A DNA stretch of 64,000 nucleotides from Jiangella alkaliphila (lineage in GTDB: Bacteria; Actinomycetota; Actinomycetes; Jiangellales; Jiangellaceae). The stretch covers positions 5,550,001-5,614,000 of the forward strand of contig NZ_LT629791.1 in NCBI RefSeq assembly GCF_900105925.1. The letters are read 5' to 3'. A model generated the notes under the pieces. That model was not told where the DNA came from. It ran no database searches and was given only the letters and a program-made list of their open reading frames with translations. A program made the translations under genes and the position numbers. Shown in pieces: positions 35,365 through 44,569 of this stretch; the first letter of the stretch is position 1; each line of letters begins with the position of its first letter.

Positions 35365-35370
35365 TACCGT
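35365..35370 (+). promoter_or_regulatory. leaderless-type -10 box of the metallophosphoesterase gene
   Basis: TACCGT lies 6 nt before ATG 35377, and no Shine-Dalgarno is present. Confidence 0.4.
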
Positions 35371-35376
35371 CCGGCC

Positions 35377-37026
35377 ATGACGATCCGAGCGCGCAGACGC
35401 GCAGCTGTGACGGCGGCCTTGCTGAGCGCCGCGGTGGCCGCCCCGCTGGCGGTCATGGGGACGACGGCGGTCGCCGAGGAGTCGCGTCTGGGTCAGCAGA
35501 CCCTGTGGCGCGAGAGCTTCAACGGGCTGTCCGGCACGGTCGCGGACGACGGCTACACGCACGAGCCGCCGCGCGGCTGGACCGTCGAGGTCACCCCCGA
35601 GATGGAGGCCGGCGGCGTCGACGACTGGCGCGGCTGGTCGTTCACCACCCGCGAGTTCTGGACCGCGGCCGAGGACCAGATGCGGTTCCGGTTCGGCCGC
35701 GCCGACGACGTCATCGCCGTCGCCGACTCCGACGAGTACGACGACGCCGCGGGCGCCGCCGACCGGTTCGACACCACGCTGACCTCGCGGCCGGTGCGGG
35801 TGTTCGGGCACGACGAGCTGGAGCTGACGTTCGACTCGCACCTGCGCCCGTGGACCGGCCAGTCCGCCACCGTCACCGTCGAGTTCGACGGCAGCGGCGA
35901 GGAGACGACGCTGCTGCGCTACGACTCCACCAACACGACGAACGACTACGACGGCAACCTCGCCAACAGCACCGAGGCGCTGCGCTTCGCCGTCCCGTCC
36001 GGGGTGCGGCAGGCCGTGTTCCGGTGGCGCCTCGACGCCCCGCGCAACTCCTGGTACTGGGCGATCGACAGCGTGTCCGTGCGCACGACCGCGACGTCCA
36101 CCCCGTCGCTCGACGACGCGACCTCGCTGTGGGTCGTCAGCGACATCCAGGGTCATCCGCGCGACTTCGCCCACGGCCTGCGCGACCTCGACGCCGTCCG
36201 CCCCGACGGTGCCGGGCTGCTGATCGCCGGCGACATCGTCCCCACCGGGACGACTGCCGAGTGGCAGCAGATCAACGACGTCGTCGCGGGCGCTGAGACG
36301 GCGGGGATCATGCCGGACCAGCTGGTGGCCGCGATCGGCAACCACGAGAACTACGCGGCCGAGTCCTGGGAGACGCTGCGCGACCGGTTCCTCGACTTCG
36401 CCGGGCGCGACGAGGTCTACGGCGAGTACGTGCTGGAGGGCGGCGGCGGCTCGGTGCCGGTGCTGGTCATCGGCCAGGAGTTCCCCCGTCCGCCCGAGGT
36501 CGGCATGTCCGACGAGCAGGTCGCGTGGCTGGACGAGCGGCTCGACTACTGGACGGCGAGGAAGAAGCAGGTGCTGGTCATCGCCCACTTCCCGCTCGGT
36601 GACACCGTCTCGGCGTCGTGGATCCCCTGGTACCACGAGAGCTACGACCGCAACGACGAGCTCACCGCCATGCTCGGCGACCACCCCAACGCGATCTTCC
36701 TCAGCGGCCACACCCACTACCCGTTCGAGCTCGGCGACTGGGCCGTCCGGCGGCGCGTCCCCGGCGGTCACCCGGACGGCTTCCTCGCCATCAACACCGG
36801 CGCCATGCACATCGAGTGGGACGCCCGCGGCGAGAACACCAGCGGCATCGGCGAGGTCACCACCCGCGACATCAACCGCGGCCTCACCATCGACGTCTAC
36901 GCCGACCGCGTCGTCATCGAAGCGCGCGACTTCGGCCTGGCCGGCACGTCCGGCGACAACGACGTCAACGAGGTGCTGCGTCATCTCGAGGTCGGGAACC
37001 CGCTGCTGCACGGGCGGCCGCGCTGA
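35377..37026 (+). CDS. secreted metallophosphoesterase (calcineurin-like)
   Basis: This 549-residue exported enzyme has signal MTIRARRRAAVTAALLSAAV with an AVAEE-type cleavage region, then a beta-rich domain of about 200 residues (RESFNGLSG...), then a metallophosphoesterase domain. Metal motifs are SDIQGH, GDIV, GNHEN, IAHFP and SGHTHYP. The first motif is D-x-Q instead of the usual D-x-H, as in some extracellular relatives. It probably hydrolyses extracellular phosphoesters or nucleotides. A hairpin at 37045-37092 follows. The start is supported by the signal peptide and a TACCGT box. Confidence 0.85.
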   Translation: MTIRARRRAAVTAALLSAAVAAPLAVMGTTAVAEESRLGQQTLWRESFNGLSGTVADDGYTHEPPRGWTVEVTPEMEAGGVDDWRGWSFTTREFWTAAEDQMRFRFGRADDVIAVADSDEYDDAAGAADRFDTTLTSRPVRVFGHDELELTFDSHLRPWTGQSATVTVEFDGSGEETTLLRYDSTNTTNDYDGNLANSTEALRFAVPSGVRQAVFRWRLDAPRNSWYWAIDSVSVRTTATSTPSLDDATSLWVVSDIQGHPRDFAHGLRDLDAVRPDGAGLLIAGDIVPTGTTAEWQQINDVVAGAETAGIMPDQLVAAIGNHENYAAESWETLRDRFLDFAGRDEVYGEYVLEGGGGSVPVLVIGQEFPRPPEVGMSDEQVAWLDERLDYWTARKKQVLVIAHFPLGDTVSASWIPWYHESYDRNDELTAMLGDHPNAIFLSGHTHYPFELGDWAVRRRVPGGHPDGFLAINTGAMHIEWDARGENTSGIGEVTTRDINRGLTIDVYADRVVIEARDFGLAGTSGDNDVNEVLRHLEVGNPLLHGRPR

Positions 37027-37044
37027 GCTCTGCTCGTCCAGATC

Positions 37045-37092
37045 ATGGGTGAGCGTCTGCTGTTGCCATAGCGACACCAGGCGCTCACCCAT
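37045..37092 (+). terminator. hairpin after the metallophosphoesterase gene
   Basis: ATGGGTGAGCG (37045-37055) and CGCTCACCCAT (37082-37092) form an 11-bp perfect stem. Inner CTG/CAG and GTTGC/GCGAC pairs extend it to a nearly continuous 48-nt hairpin. No U-tract follows. It ends 4 nt before the -10 box of the toxin gene. Confidence 0.5.
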
Positions 37093-37096
37093 CGAT

Positions 37097-37102
37097 TACC
37101 GT
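37097..37102 (+). promoter_or_regulatory. leaderless-type -10 box of the toxin gene
   Basis: TACCGT lies 6 nt before ATG 37109, with no Shine-Dalgarno between. Confidence 0.4.
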
Positions 37103-37108
37103 GGGGCT

Positions 37109-38212
37109 ATGCAGGGCTGCGACGACGGCGACGGCGTGCGGCACGCCGCGGAGTCGCTGCGCGCCGCCCGCGATGCGCTGCCCGACCTCGCCGAACAGCT
37201 CGACGGCGCGGTGCGTCAGCGGGTGGACGAGACGAGCGGCGCGGTCGAGCACGCCGCTTCGGCTTCGGCCGGGGCGTCGGCTGAGCTGCGGCGGGAGTTG
37301 CTGGGGACGGCGCACGAGATCCGGCTGATCGGCACCCGCATGACCGCCGCCCGCGAGGACGCGTTCACCGAGGTCGCGCACGTGCTCGGCGAGTACGCCG
37401 ACGCCCTCGACACCCTCCTCCGCCCCGCCGACGGCGCCGAGCCGCCGGTCCTCTCGATCACACCGCCACCCGCGCCGGCCCCCAGCATCGTGACGACGGC
37501 GCAGGACACCGCGCTCGCCCAGCAGCACCTGCCCGGCGTGATCGCACAGAGGCGCGCGATCAACCAGGTCGTCGCCCGGTTCCCGCCGAAGCTCCAGGAA
37601 CTGGCGAAGAAACTGCTCTTCGGCCAGTCCTCCCACGCCGTCGAACGCCACGGCCACCACCTGCGACGTGAACACCTGACCGCCCGAGTCCAGTGGCGCC
37701 TCGACCCGTCCGGCGAGGACAGCTGGGAGCTCAACGCCGACGGATCGGTGCTGTCCCGGCGCTGGAATGGCGAACCTCATCAGGTCAGCACCACTGGTGG
37801 TCGCTACACGTCACCGGAAGCGGTCGCCAAGCCGCTGATCGCTCTCCTGCAGGCGGCTGGACGCACGCAGGCCGACCTGGATCGCTATCTGGACGCCAAG
37901 GCGAAGGGGAAGACGCGGCTCAAGATCTTCCTACGGCCCGCGGACACCGGCATCACCCCGGAGGACGTTTCCATCGTGCGCGCGCCCGGCACCGACACCG
38001 ACTCCGGCGAGCGCATGTGGAAGCGCACCCGGCAGGGGGCGATGGACGGACACGGCGAGGCGCCCGCGGTCCGTGAGCACGACGCCGTGAGACGCGGACG
38101 TCACTCTGGGAGCATGATCATGCTGGTGAGACGACCCCACCAACCGTGGCGGCTGGTGACGAGCTATTACACGGACGATCCCAAGCACCAGATGACCTAC
38201 ACGGAGCTGTGA
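37109..38212 (+). CDS. putative polymorphic toxin with helical N-domain and RNase-like C-terminus
   Basis: This 367-residue protein is in two parts. Residues 1-105 are Ala-rich amphipathic helix, resembling WXG100/LXG-type secretion domains but without a clear W-x-G. After a Pro-rich linker (about 117-127), the C-terminal region contains SHAVERHG (175-182) and ends with MIMLVRRPHQPWRLVTSYYTDD (336-357). H.ERH early plus a V.TSY strand at the end resembles BECR-fold RNase toxins of the CdiA-CT/RNase A-like kind. The next gene overlaps the stop by one base, as expected for an immunity partner. Family assignment is inference. Confidence 0.6.
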   Translation: MQGCDDGDGVRHAAESLRAARDALPDLAEQLDGAVRQRVDETSGAVEHAASASAGASAELRRELLGTAHEIRLIGTRMTAAREDAFTEVAHVLGEYADALDTLLRPADGAEPPVLSITPPPAPAPSIVTTAQDTALAQQHLPGVIAQRRAINQVVARFPPKLQELAKKLLFGQSSHAVERHGHHLRREHLTARVQWRLDPSGEDSWELNADGSVLSRRWNGEPHQVSTTGGRYTSPEAVAKPLIALLQAAGRTQADLDRYLDAKAKGKTRLKIFLRPADTGITPEDVSIVRAPGTDTDSGERMWKRTRQGAMDGHGEAPAVREHDAVRRGRHSGSMIMLVRRPHQPWRLVTSYYTDDPKHQMTYTEL

Positions 38213-38865
38213 TGGAGATCAGCGAGAACTTCCGCGAGTGGCGCCAGGAGTTCAGCGATGGCGGCGGCGAGCTGCGGGACTTCTACATGGAGGCCTGTGA
38301 GCAGGTGCCCGAGTGGTTGGAGAGCAACTTCAACGACCTGCGCGGCTTCCGCGATGAGCTGGCCGCGCACATCCGGGACTCGTCGGTCGGGCCGTTCCCG
38401 TCGGAGACGCAGTGGACGACGGATGAGATCTTGCGTGATCTGTGGTTCGACGTGTTCGGGGCCGAGCCGCCGCCGGGCGATCCGTACCCCGTTGCGCGGG
38501 AGCGTTGGGGGCGGTACCGGATGACCACCTACATGGAGGACATCCCGACGAAGGACACGTCGCGCGTCTCGGAGCCGACCCGCCAGTGGCTCGCGGCGCG
38601 CGGAGTGACATTCGAGGACCTCGCGGCCTACAAGGAGCCGGGGGCGGAGGTGGAGTACTCGCGGCCGGAACCGCCGGGGTTCCGGCAGCGGCTCGACGAG
38701 CTCACCGCGGCCGGCCGGCGAAACGGACCCGCGGAGGGTGACCGGGTCGCCGAAGCGCGCGCCGACCTGCTGGAGGCGAAGCAGAGCTACCTCGACACCG
38801 GCCACGAGGAGCAAGCGGCCGCCGTAGACAAGCTGCTGGCCGACCGCGAGCCGAGGGACGAATAG
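38212..38865 (+). CDS. putative immunity protein of the adjacent toxin
   Basis: This 217-residue soluble, acidic protein is of no recognised family. It begins MEISENFREWRQEF and is rich in Trp, Glu and Asp, with a charged helical C-terminal third (EGDRVAEARADLLEAKQSYL). Its ATG shares one base with the toxin stop (TGATG), giving tight translational coupling. Size, acidity and position fit an immunity protein that binds and neutralises the toxin, which is inferred from context only. It ends 3 nt from the convergent ZIP-like gene. Confidence 0.55.
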   Translation: MEISENFREWRQEFSDGGGELRDFYMEACEQVPEWLESNFNDLRGFRDELAAHIRDSSVGPFPSETQWTTDEILRDLWFDVFGAEPPPGDPYPVARERWGRYRMTTYMEDIPTKDTSRVSEPTRQWLAARGVTFEDLAAYKEPGAEVEYSRPEPPGFRQRLDELTAAGRRNGPAEGDRVAEARADLLEAKQSYLDTGHEEQAAAVDKLLADREPRDE

Positions 38866-38868
38866 CAC

Positions 38869-39594
38869 TCAGGCGAGCGTGCTCAACCCGAACGCCACGC
38901 TGAAGCCGAGCACCGTCACCAGGCCGGTCGACGGACCGCCGAAGTCGTAGGCCTCGGGGACCATCGTGTCCGTCAGCATGGTGAGCAGAGCGCCCGCCGC
39001 GAACGCTTGGACCAGCGCGACCGTCCCGCCGCCCGCGTCGCCGACGAAGTACCAGCCGGCCCAGGACGCCACCCCGGCCACCGCCGTCGTGCCGATCCAC
39101 AGCAGCAGGATCGTCCGGCGCGACGTCCCGGACTTGAGCAGGCCGGCGGTGGCGGACATCGCCTCGGGCAGGTTGGAGAGAAAGACGGCGGCCAGCATCG
39201 CCACGCTCACCCCGGACCCGGCGACCAGCGTCGTGCCCAGCACGACCGACTCAGGGATGCCGTCCAACACGGTGCCGAACGCGATCGCCGCACCCGCGCC
39301 GCCGGCCTGGACGCCGGTCGAGCGCTTCCGGTCCGCACCGCCGAGACGGTCGATCAGCAGGTCACCGACGTAGAACGTGAGGGCGCCGGCGGTCAGGCCG
39401 GTCAGCAGCACCCAGCCGTTGCTCTCGTCGAACGCGTCCTCGACGAGGTCGTACGCGACGGCGCTGATCAGCACGCCGGCGCCGAACGCCATGACCAGCG
39501 CGACCAGCCGCTGCGGCAGCGGCCGCGCCATGACGATCAGCGCGCCGACGATCAGCGACGAACTGGCCAGCAGGCCCCAGAGCAACGCGCTCAC
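38869..39594 (-). CDS. ZIP-like metal transporter family protein
   Basis: This 241-residue membrane protein has about eight helices. GTVLDGIPESVVLG and FLSNLPEAMSATAGLLKSG occupy the positions of the ZIP helix 4 and 5 metal motifs (HN.PEG and HE.PHE-like). The usual histidines are replaced by Asp, Ser and Asn, so metal specificity or even transport is uncertain. It may move divalent cations across the membrane. No regulatory site is seen. Confidence 0.75.
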   Translation of the reverse strand: MSALLWGLLASSSLIVGALIVMARPLPQRLVALVMAFGAGVLISAVAYDLVEDAFDESNGWVLLTGLTAGALTFYVGDLLIDRLGGADRKRSTGVQAGGAGAAIAFGTVLDGIPESVVLGTTLVAGSGVSVAMLAAVFLSNLPEAMSATAGLLKSGTSRRTILLLWIGTTAVAGVASWAGWYFVGDAGGGTVALVQAFAAGALLTMLTDTMVPEAYDFGGPSTGLVTVLGFSVAFGLSTLA

Positions 39595-39630
39595 AGCATC
39601 GGACGATAGTCGCCCGGCGCCGCGAGCGTC

Positions 39631-40032
39631 TCAGATCTCGACGACGTCGACCACCCGGACGACGTCGGCGAAGTCGCCGGGGTTGCGGGTCAGCAGCGGC
39701 AGGCCGTGCACGCCGGCGGTGGCGGCGATCTGCAGGTCCAGCCGGCGTGGTCGCGGGTTGCGCCCGTTACGCCGCACGAGCGACGCCAGGGTGCCGTACA
39801 GCCGGGCGGTCGCGACGTCGAAGGGCAGGATCTGGTAGTCGGTCAGCGCCCACTCCAGCCGCTCGGTTCGGATGAGCCGCTCGACCGGGTCGTCGACGTC
39901 GAGCCCGTAGGACAGCTCGGCGATCGTGACGGTGCTCAGCGCGGCAGGGGTGGAGGCGTAGGCCCCGAGGTCGACTGATTCGATGTCGATCAGTACCGAG
40001 GTGTCGAGCAGGATGCGGGAAGTGGCGGTCAC
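39631..40032 (-). CDS. vapC: PIN-domain ribonuclease toxin (VapC-like)
   Basis: This 133-residue PIN nuclease has the acidic quartet expected of VapC: Asp10 in LLDTSVLID, Glu39 in TIAELSYG, Asp in RRLDLQIAATA and Asp in TRNPGDF. VapC toxins cleave tRNA or rRNA when free of antitoxin. GTG 40032 is chosen because it overlaps the antitoxin stop (GTGA); frame upstream of it runs inside the antitoxin gene. It forms a classic two-gene toxin-antitoxin operon with the upstream gene. Confidence 0.88.
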   Translation of the reverse strand: MTATSRILLDTSVLIDIESVDLGAYASTPAALSTVTIAELSYGLDVDDPVERLIRTERLEWALTDYQILPFDVATARLYGTLASLVRRNGRNPRPRRLDLQIAATAGVHGLPLLTRNPGDFADVVRVVDVVEI

Positions 40033-40328
40033 CGCCGCTTGGCCCGCTCCCACTCGTCGGTCAGCGGATCGTCGGGGCCGAAGATCTCGTCGTCGGCGCG
40101 ACGCTCGGCCGCCCACCGCTCGGCGTCGATCGGCCGCATCCGACGGGCCTTCTCCTGCAGCTCGCCGAGCGTCGGCCAGGAACGGGCAGGTGCTCCCGCC
40201 TGGTGGGGAATCAGGTCGGCCACCGGAACCCCACGCCGGGTGACCACGAAGGTCTCACCGGCCTCGACCCGGCGGATGATCTCCGCGTTGTCGTTGCGCA
40301 GCTCCCGCTGCCCGATCGTCTCGGTCAT
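40029..40328 (-). CDS. Phd/YefM family antitoxin
   Basis: This 99-residue antitoxin has an N-terminal Phd/YefM DNA-binding domain (IGQRELRNDNAEIIRRVEAG, then FVVTRRGVPVADLIP). The charged C-terminal tail (ERRADDEIFGPDDPLTDEWE) is likely to block the PIN toxin. The start is ATG 40328. A TACAAT -10 box 6 nt upstream and an 18-bp palindrome overlapping it indicate a leaderless, autorepressed operon. Confidence 0.9.
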   Translation of the reverse strand: MTETIGQRELRNDNAEIIRRVEAGETFVVTRRGVPVADLIPHQAGAPARSWPTLGELQEKARRMRPIDAERWAAERRADDEIFGPDDPLTDEWERAKRR

Positions 40329-40334
40329 AGCACT

Positions 40335-40354
40335 ATTGTAGCGGACGCGCTACA
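40335..40354 (-). promoter_or_regulatory. antitoxin-operon -10 box and operator
   Basis: On the minus strand TACAAT (40335-40340) precedes the ATG by 6 nt. The palindrome TGTAGCGGACGCGCTACA (40337-40354), 7-bp arms with a 4-bp centre, overlaps it and is the probable site for autorepression by the antitoxin. Confidence 0.6.
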
Positions 40355-40360
40355 TAGGTG

Positions 40361-41296
40361 CTACGTCAGCGCGTCCGCGTCCAACGTCAGCGTGCCGGCA
40401 GCGGCGTCCAGCGTGGCCGGTACCCCCAGCGGAACGGTGATCGACGACGGGCCGTGGCCGAAGCCGAGCTCCGTCACGATCGGCACCCCGAGGCCGCCGA
40501 GGCGGTCCAGCACCAGCTCCTCCACCGGGTCGCAGTCGTGCCACGAACCCAGCGCGAAGCCGGCGACGCCGTCCAGCCAGCCCGACCGCAGCAGGTGCGT
40601 GAGGAACCCGTCCAGCCGGTACGCCTTCTCTCCGACGTCCTCCAGCAGGACAATCGCCCCCGCGGCCGACGGCAGCCCGGTCGGCGTGCCGATCTCGGCC
40701 GCCAGCAGCGCCAGGCAGCCGCCCACCGTCACGCCGGACGCGACGCCCGGCACCAGGGCCCGCACCGACGGCGACGTCAGCACCGTCCCGGCTGCACCGC
40801 CGAACAGCATCGAGCGCAGCCCGTCCGCCGTCGACGGCGACGTGACGAACGCCTCGGCGCCGGCCATGGGGCCGTGCAGGGTCGCCACCCCCAGCAGCCG
40901 GGCGAACGCCGAGTGCAGCGCCGTGATGTCGCTGTAGCCGACGAACACCTTGGGCGGGACGGCCGCCATCGCCGCCCAGTCCAGCAGCGACGAGAGCCGC
41001 TGGACGCCGTAGCCGCCGCGCGCGCAGACCACCCCCGCCACGGACGAGTCGCACCAGGCCTCCTGCAGGTCGGCGGCGCGCTCCTCGTCGGTGCCGGCGA
41101 GGTACTCGAACGACGGATGCACCGACAGCACGTGCGGCATGACGATGACGTCCAGGCCCCAGGAGCGCAGGATCGCGCACCCGGCGTCCAGGCGGTCCTT
41201 CGGCACCGGACCGGACGGTGCGACGACGGCGACGCGGTCGCCGGGGACGAGACGGCGGGGCCGGCGCAGCGGCACCATCGACGGCCGCCCGGTCAC
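40361..41296 (-). CDS. S66 family LD-carboxypeptidase (MccF/LdcA-like)
   Basis: This 311-residue serine peptidase of family S66 cleaves amide bonds next to D- or unusual residues, for example the L,D bond of muropeptide tetrapeptides (LdcA), or inactivates microcin C-like compounds (MccF). The N-terminal GDRVAVVAPSGPV, nucleophile-containing FVGYSDITALHSA, the Glu in VLLEDVGE and the His in LGFGHGPS are visible. GTG 41296 overlaps the stop of the S9 peptidase gene (GTGA). It is the last gene of a four-gene peptidase operon. Confidence 0.9.
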   Translation of the reverse strand: MTGRPSMVPLRRPRRLVPGDRVAVVAPSGPVPKDRLDAGCAILRSWGLDVIVMPHVLSVHPSFEYLAGTDEERAADLQEAWCDSSVAGVVCARGGYGVQRLSSLLDWAAMAAVPPKVFVGYSDITALHSAFARLLGVATLHGPMAGAEAFVTSPSTADGLRSMLFGGAAGTVLTSPSVRALVPGVASGVTVGGCLALLAAEIGTPTGLPSAAGAIVLLEDVGEKAYRLDGFLTHLLRSGWLDGVAGFALGSWHDCDPVEELVLDRLGGLGVPIVTELGFGHGPSSITVPLGVPATLDAAAGTLTLDADALT

Positions 41297-43257
41297 GAGA
41301 CCGTGAACCCGAAGACCTTGGCGTACAGCGCGAGTTCCTTCTCCAGTGCGGTCACGATGGTCTCCTTGCGTCGGAAGCCGTGTTGTTCCCCCTCGAAGGT
41401 GACGTACTCGTGCTCGACCCCCAGCTCGGCCACCCGCTGCGCGAACCGTGCCGTCGCGGCCGGCGGGCAGACCTCGTCCTCCAGCCCCTGCAGCAGCAGG
41501 AACGGGACGGTGAACTTCTCCGGGACGTTGATCGGCGACCGCTCGCGATACCGCTCCTCCGTCGCCGGCCAGGGCCCCACCAGGCCCTCCAGGTACTGCG
41601 ACTCGAAATCGTGCGTCTCGCCGTTGCGGAACGCGACGAGGTCCAGCACCGGGTACATGATCGTCGCGCAGGCGAACACATCGGTGAACGCCAGCGCGCA
41701 CGCCGCCGTCCAGCCGCCGGCCGACCCGCCGCGGATCGCCAGCCGTGCGCCGTTCGCCAGGCCCTCGTCGACCAGCGCCTTCGCGGCGGCGACGCAGTCC
41801 TCGACGTCGACGACGCCCCACTGCTCCCGCAGCCGATCGCGGTACTCGCGGCCGAACCCGGCCGACCCGCCGTAGTTGACCTCGAGGACGCCCAGGCCGC
41901 GGCTGGTGAAGTAGGCGACCTCGAGGTCGTGCACCATCGGCATCCGGTGCGTCGGCCCGCCGTGCGCGAACAGGACGTACGGCGGCTTCTCCCCGCCGAC
42001 GCCGCCGAACCGCGATCCCGACGGCGGGTACACGACGGCGTGCACGTCGCGCCCGCCCGGCCCGGCGAACGTGCGCGACTGCGGCGACGGCAGCGACGTC
42101 ACCGGCACCGACGCCACTGCCGGCACGACGGCCGACACCGTGCCGGCGGACAGCTCGACCACCTCGAACGGCGTCACCCGCGACGCCGCCACGCCGTACA
42201 CCGTGCGGCCGGACACCGCCAGGGTCGGCGCCCACTCGGTGTGCTCGTCCGCGAGCAGGTCGTAGAGCAGCCCGCTCCGGGTGTCCAGCAGATTCAGCCG
42301 CGCCGCCGCACGGCCGCGGATCACCGCGACCTCGCCCTCGCCGAGCGGCACGAACCAGCGCAGCCCCAGCTGCCACAGCGGCCCGGAGAACTCCTCGGCC
42401 CGCTCGCCCAACACCTCCGGCTCCCCGACGGCCCCGACGGCGCCCGCGGGAGCGCCGTCCCCGCCCAGCCGCACCCGGTGCAGGTTCCACCAGCCGGTCC
42501 GGTCGGTCGCGACGAGCAGGGCGTCAGGCGTCTCCCACTCGGCCTGCGGGATCGACTCCGACGCTCCGCCCGCGACGGTGACCGGCTTGCCCACGCGGCC
42601 GTCGGCGCCGACGTCCGCGACCCGCACGAGCGTCCCGTCCCACGGCATGTTCGGGTGGTCCCAGCCGATCCACGCCAGCCGCCGCCCGTCAGGCGACGGC
42701 CGCGGGCAGGTCAGGAAGTGGGTGTCCTCGACCAGCACCCGAACGTCCTCAGAGCCGTCCAGCGGCACGGCCACCAGCGCGCGCCGCACGTCCGTCGGCG
42801 CCGGGCCGGTGTGCTCCTCGCGGACGCACCACACCTCGGTCCCCGACGGTGACAGCGCCGGCTCGACGTAGCGCAGCCCCGACGGGATCGACGGCGACGG
42901 CGTCAGCGGCACCGGCTCCTCCCCGGACCCGGGAACGTACCGGTACAGCCGCTGGTCGGTGAACTCGGCGAACACCACGACGCCGTCGGGCGTCACGACG
43001 TAGGCCAGCCCGCCGTACTCATGCACCCGGCTGCGCACGTTCCACGGCGCCGGCAGCACGACCTCCGGCTCGCCGCGCTCGCCGCCGCCGTCGGGCAGCC
43101 GCAGCAGCGCCACCCGGCCGTCCTCGGCCGGCTGCGGACGGACCCACCACAGCGCGCCGCCGGCGTGGCTCACCCAGCCGGGCCGCCCGTCGTTCTCGGC
43201 GACGATCTCGGCGGTGACCGGCGACGGCCAGCTCCCGTACGGTGCGGAATCGGGCAC
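41293..43257 (-). CDS. S9 family prolyl oligopeptidase-like peptidase
   Basis: This 654-residue cytoplasmic peptidase has an N-terminal beta-propeller (several repeats from about residue 20 to 390) and a C-terminal alpha/beta hydrolase domain. The domain contains [11 protein letters not shown] (oxyanion region), [11 protein letters not shown] (nucleophile Ser in GGSAGG), LEDEVCPP (Asp) and GEQHGFRR (His). Acylaminoacyl-peptidase or dipeptidyl-peptidase activity is likely. No signal peptide is present. It lies 25 nt downstream of the M20 gene and overlaps the S66 gene. Confidence 0.93.
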   Translation of the reverse strand: MPDSAPYGSWPSPVTAEIVAENDGRPGWVSHAGGALWWVRPQPAEDGRVALLRLPDGGGERGEPEVVLPAPWNVRSRVHEYGGLAYVVTPDGVVVFAEFTDQRLYRYVPGSGEEPVPLTPSPSIPSGLRYVEPALSPSGTEVWCVREEHTGPAPTDVRRALVAVPLDGSEDVRVLVEDTHFLTCPRPSPDGRRLAWIGWDHPNMPWDGTLVRVADVGADGRVGKPVTVAGGASESIPQAEWETPDALLVATDRTGWWNLHRVRLGGDGAPAGAVGAVGEPEVLGERAEEFSGPLWQLGLRWFVPLGEGEVAVIRGRAAARLNLLDTRSGLLYDLLADEHTEWAPTLAVSGRTVYGVAASRVTPFEVVELSAGTVSAVVPAVASVPVTSLPSPQSRTFAGPGGRDVHAVVYPPSGSRFGGVGGEKPPYVLFAHGGPTHRMPMVHDLEVAYFTSRGLGVLEVNYGGSAGFGREYRDRLREQWGVVDVEDCVAAAKALVDEGLANGARLAIRGGSAGGWTAACALAFTDVFACATIMYPVLDLVAFRNGETHDFESQYLEGLVGPWPATEERYRERSPINVPEKFTVPFLLLQGLEDEVCPPAATARFAQRVAELGVEHEYVTFEGEQHGFRRKETIVTALEKELALYAKVFGFTVS

Positions 43258-43282
43258 AGACTCTCCCAGCGAGAAGACGAGG

Positions 43283-44569
43283 TCAGGTGGTCAGGAACCG
43301 GTCCAGGACCCGGACGCCGAACTCCAGCGCGTCGACGGGCACCCGCTCGTCGACGCCGTGGAACAGCGCCGAGTAGTCGAGGTCCGGCGGCAGCCGCAGC
43401 GGCGAGAAGCCGTAGCCGGTGATGCCGAGCCGGGAGAACTGCTTGGCGTCGGTGCCGCCGGCCATGCAGACGGGGACGACGTGCGCGCCGGGGTCCTCGG
43501 CCAGCAGCGCGGCGGCCATCGCGGCGAACGCCGGCGACGCGGGGTCGGCGGACAGCGCGACCTCGGCGTGCTCGTACTCCCAGGCCACCGCCGGCCCGAT
43601 CAGCGACGCGACGGTCGCCTCGAACTCGTCGCGGGCGCCGGGCACGACCCGGCCGTCGACGAACGCCGTCGCGGTCTCCGGGATGACGTTCACCTTGTAG
43701 CCGGCGCTCAGCATCGTCGGGTTCGTGCTGTTGCGCAGGACGGCCTCGACCAGTGCCCGCGCCGGCCCGAAGCGCTCGATCGTCGCGTCGACATCGTCGA
43801 GGTCGACGGCGACGCCCAGCGCCGCCCCGATGGCCTCCAGTGACGCCCGGACCGTCGGTGTCAGCCGCAACGGCCACTCGTACTCGGCCAGCCGGTGCAC
43901 CGCCCCGGCCAGCGCCGCCACCGCGTTGTCGGCGTTGATCCGCGACCCGTGCCCGGCCCGGCCGTGCGCGGTCAGCTTCAGCCAGGCGGTCCCTCGCTCC
44001 CCCGCGGCAACGGGGTACAGGCGCTCACCGCCGGCGTGGAAGGTGTAGCCGCCGGACTCGCTGATGCCCTCGGTGACGCCCTCGAACAGGTCGGCGTGCT
44101 TGGTGACCAGCCAGGTCGAGCCGTGCGCCGCGCTGGCCTCCTCGTCGGCGGTGAACGCGAGGACGACGTCGCGGGCCGGCCGGCGGCCCTCGCGCGCCCA
44201 GGCCCGCACGACGGCGAGCATCATCGCGTCCATGCCCTTCATGTCGATGGCCCCGCGGCCCCACAGCATGCCGTCGCGGACCTCGCCGGAGAACGGGTGC
44301 ACGGACCAGTCGGCGGCCTCGGCCGGGACGACGTCGAGGTGACCGTGGACGAGGATCGGGTCGCGGCCGGGATCGGTGCCGGGCACCCGGGCGACGACGT
44401 TCGCGCGGTTCGGCGCCGACTCGATCAGCGTCGCCTCGATGCCCGCCTCGCCCAGCTTCTCCGCGACGTACTCGGCGGCCGGCCGCTCCCGCCCGGTGCC
44501 GTCGCCGGGGTTGGTGGTGTCGATGCGGATGAGGTCGGCGGCGAGGGTCAGGACGTCGGGCTCAGCCAT
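43283..44569 (-). CDS. M20 family metallopeptidase
   Basis: This 428-residue zinc peptidase/deacylase has the M20 signatures: VHGHLDVVPA with His and Asp, GRGAIDMKGMDAMML with the bridging Asp, TADEEASAAHG with the catalytic Glu pair, and a C-terminal His in GGTDAKQF-type context. A dimerisation lid domain sits in the middle. It probably cleaves dipeptides or N-acyl amino acids. Its start overlaps the M55 gene end by 8 nt, so it belongs to the same operon. Confidence 0.92.
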   Translation of the reverse strand: MAEPDVLTLAADLIRIDTTNPGDGTGRERPAAEYVAEKLGEAGIEATLIESAPNRANVVARVPGTDPGRDPILVHGHLDVVPAEAADWSVHPFSGEVRDGMLWGRGAIDMKGMDAMMLAVVRAWAREGRRPARDVVLAFTADEEASAAHGSTWLVTKHADLFEGVTEGISESGGYTFHAGGERLYPVAAGERGTAWLKLTAHGRAGHGSRINADNAVAALAGAVHRLAEYEWPLRLTPTVRASLEAIGAALGVAVDLDDVDATIERFGPARALVEAVLRNSTNPTMLSAGYKVNVIPETATAFVDGRVVPGARDEFEATVASLIGPAVAWEYEHAEVALSADPASPAFAAMAAALLAEDPGAHVVPVCMAGGTDAKQFSRLGITGYGFSPLRLPPDLDYSALFHGVDERVPVDALEFGVRVLDRFLTT

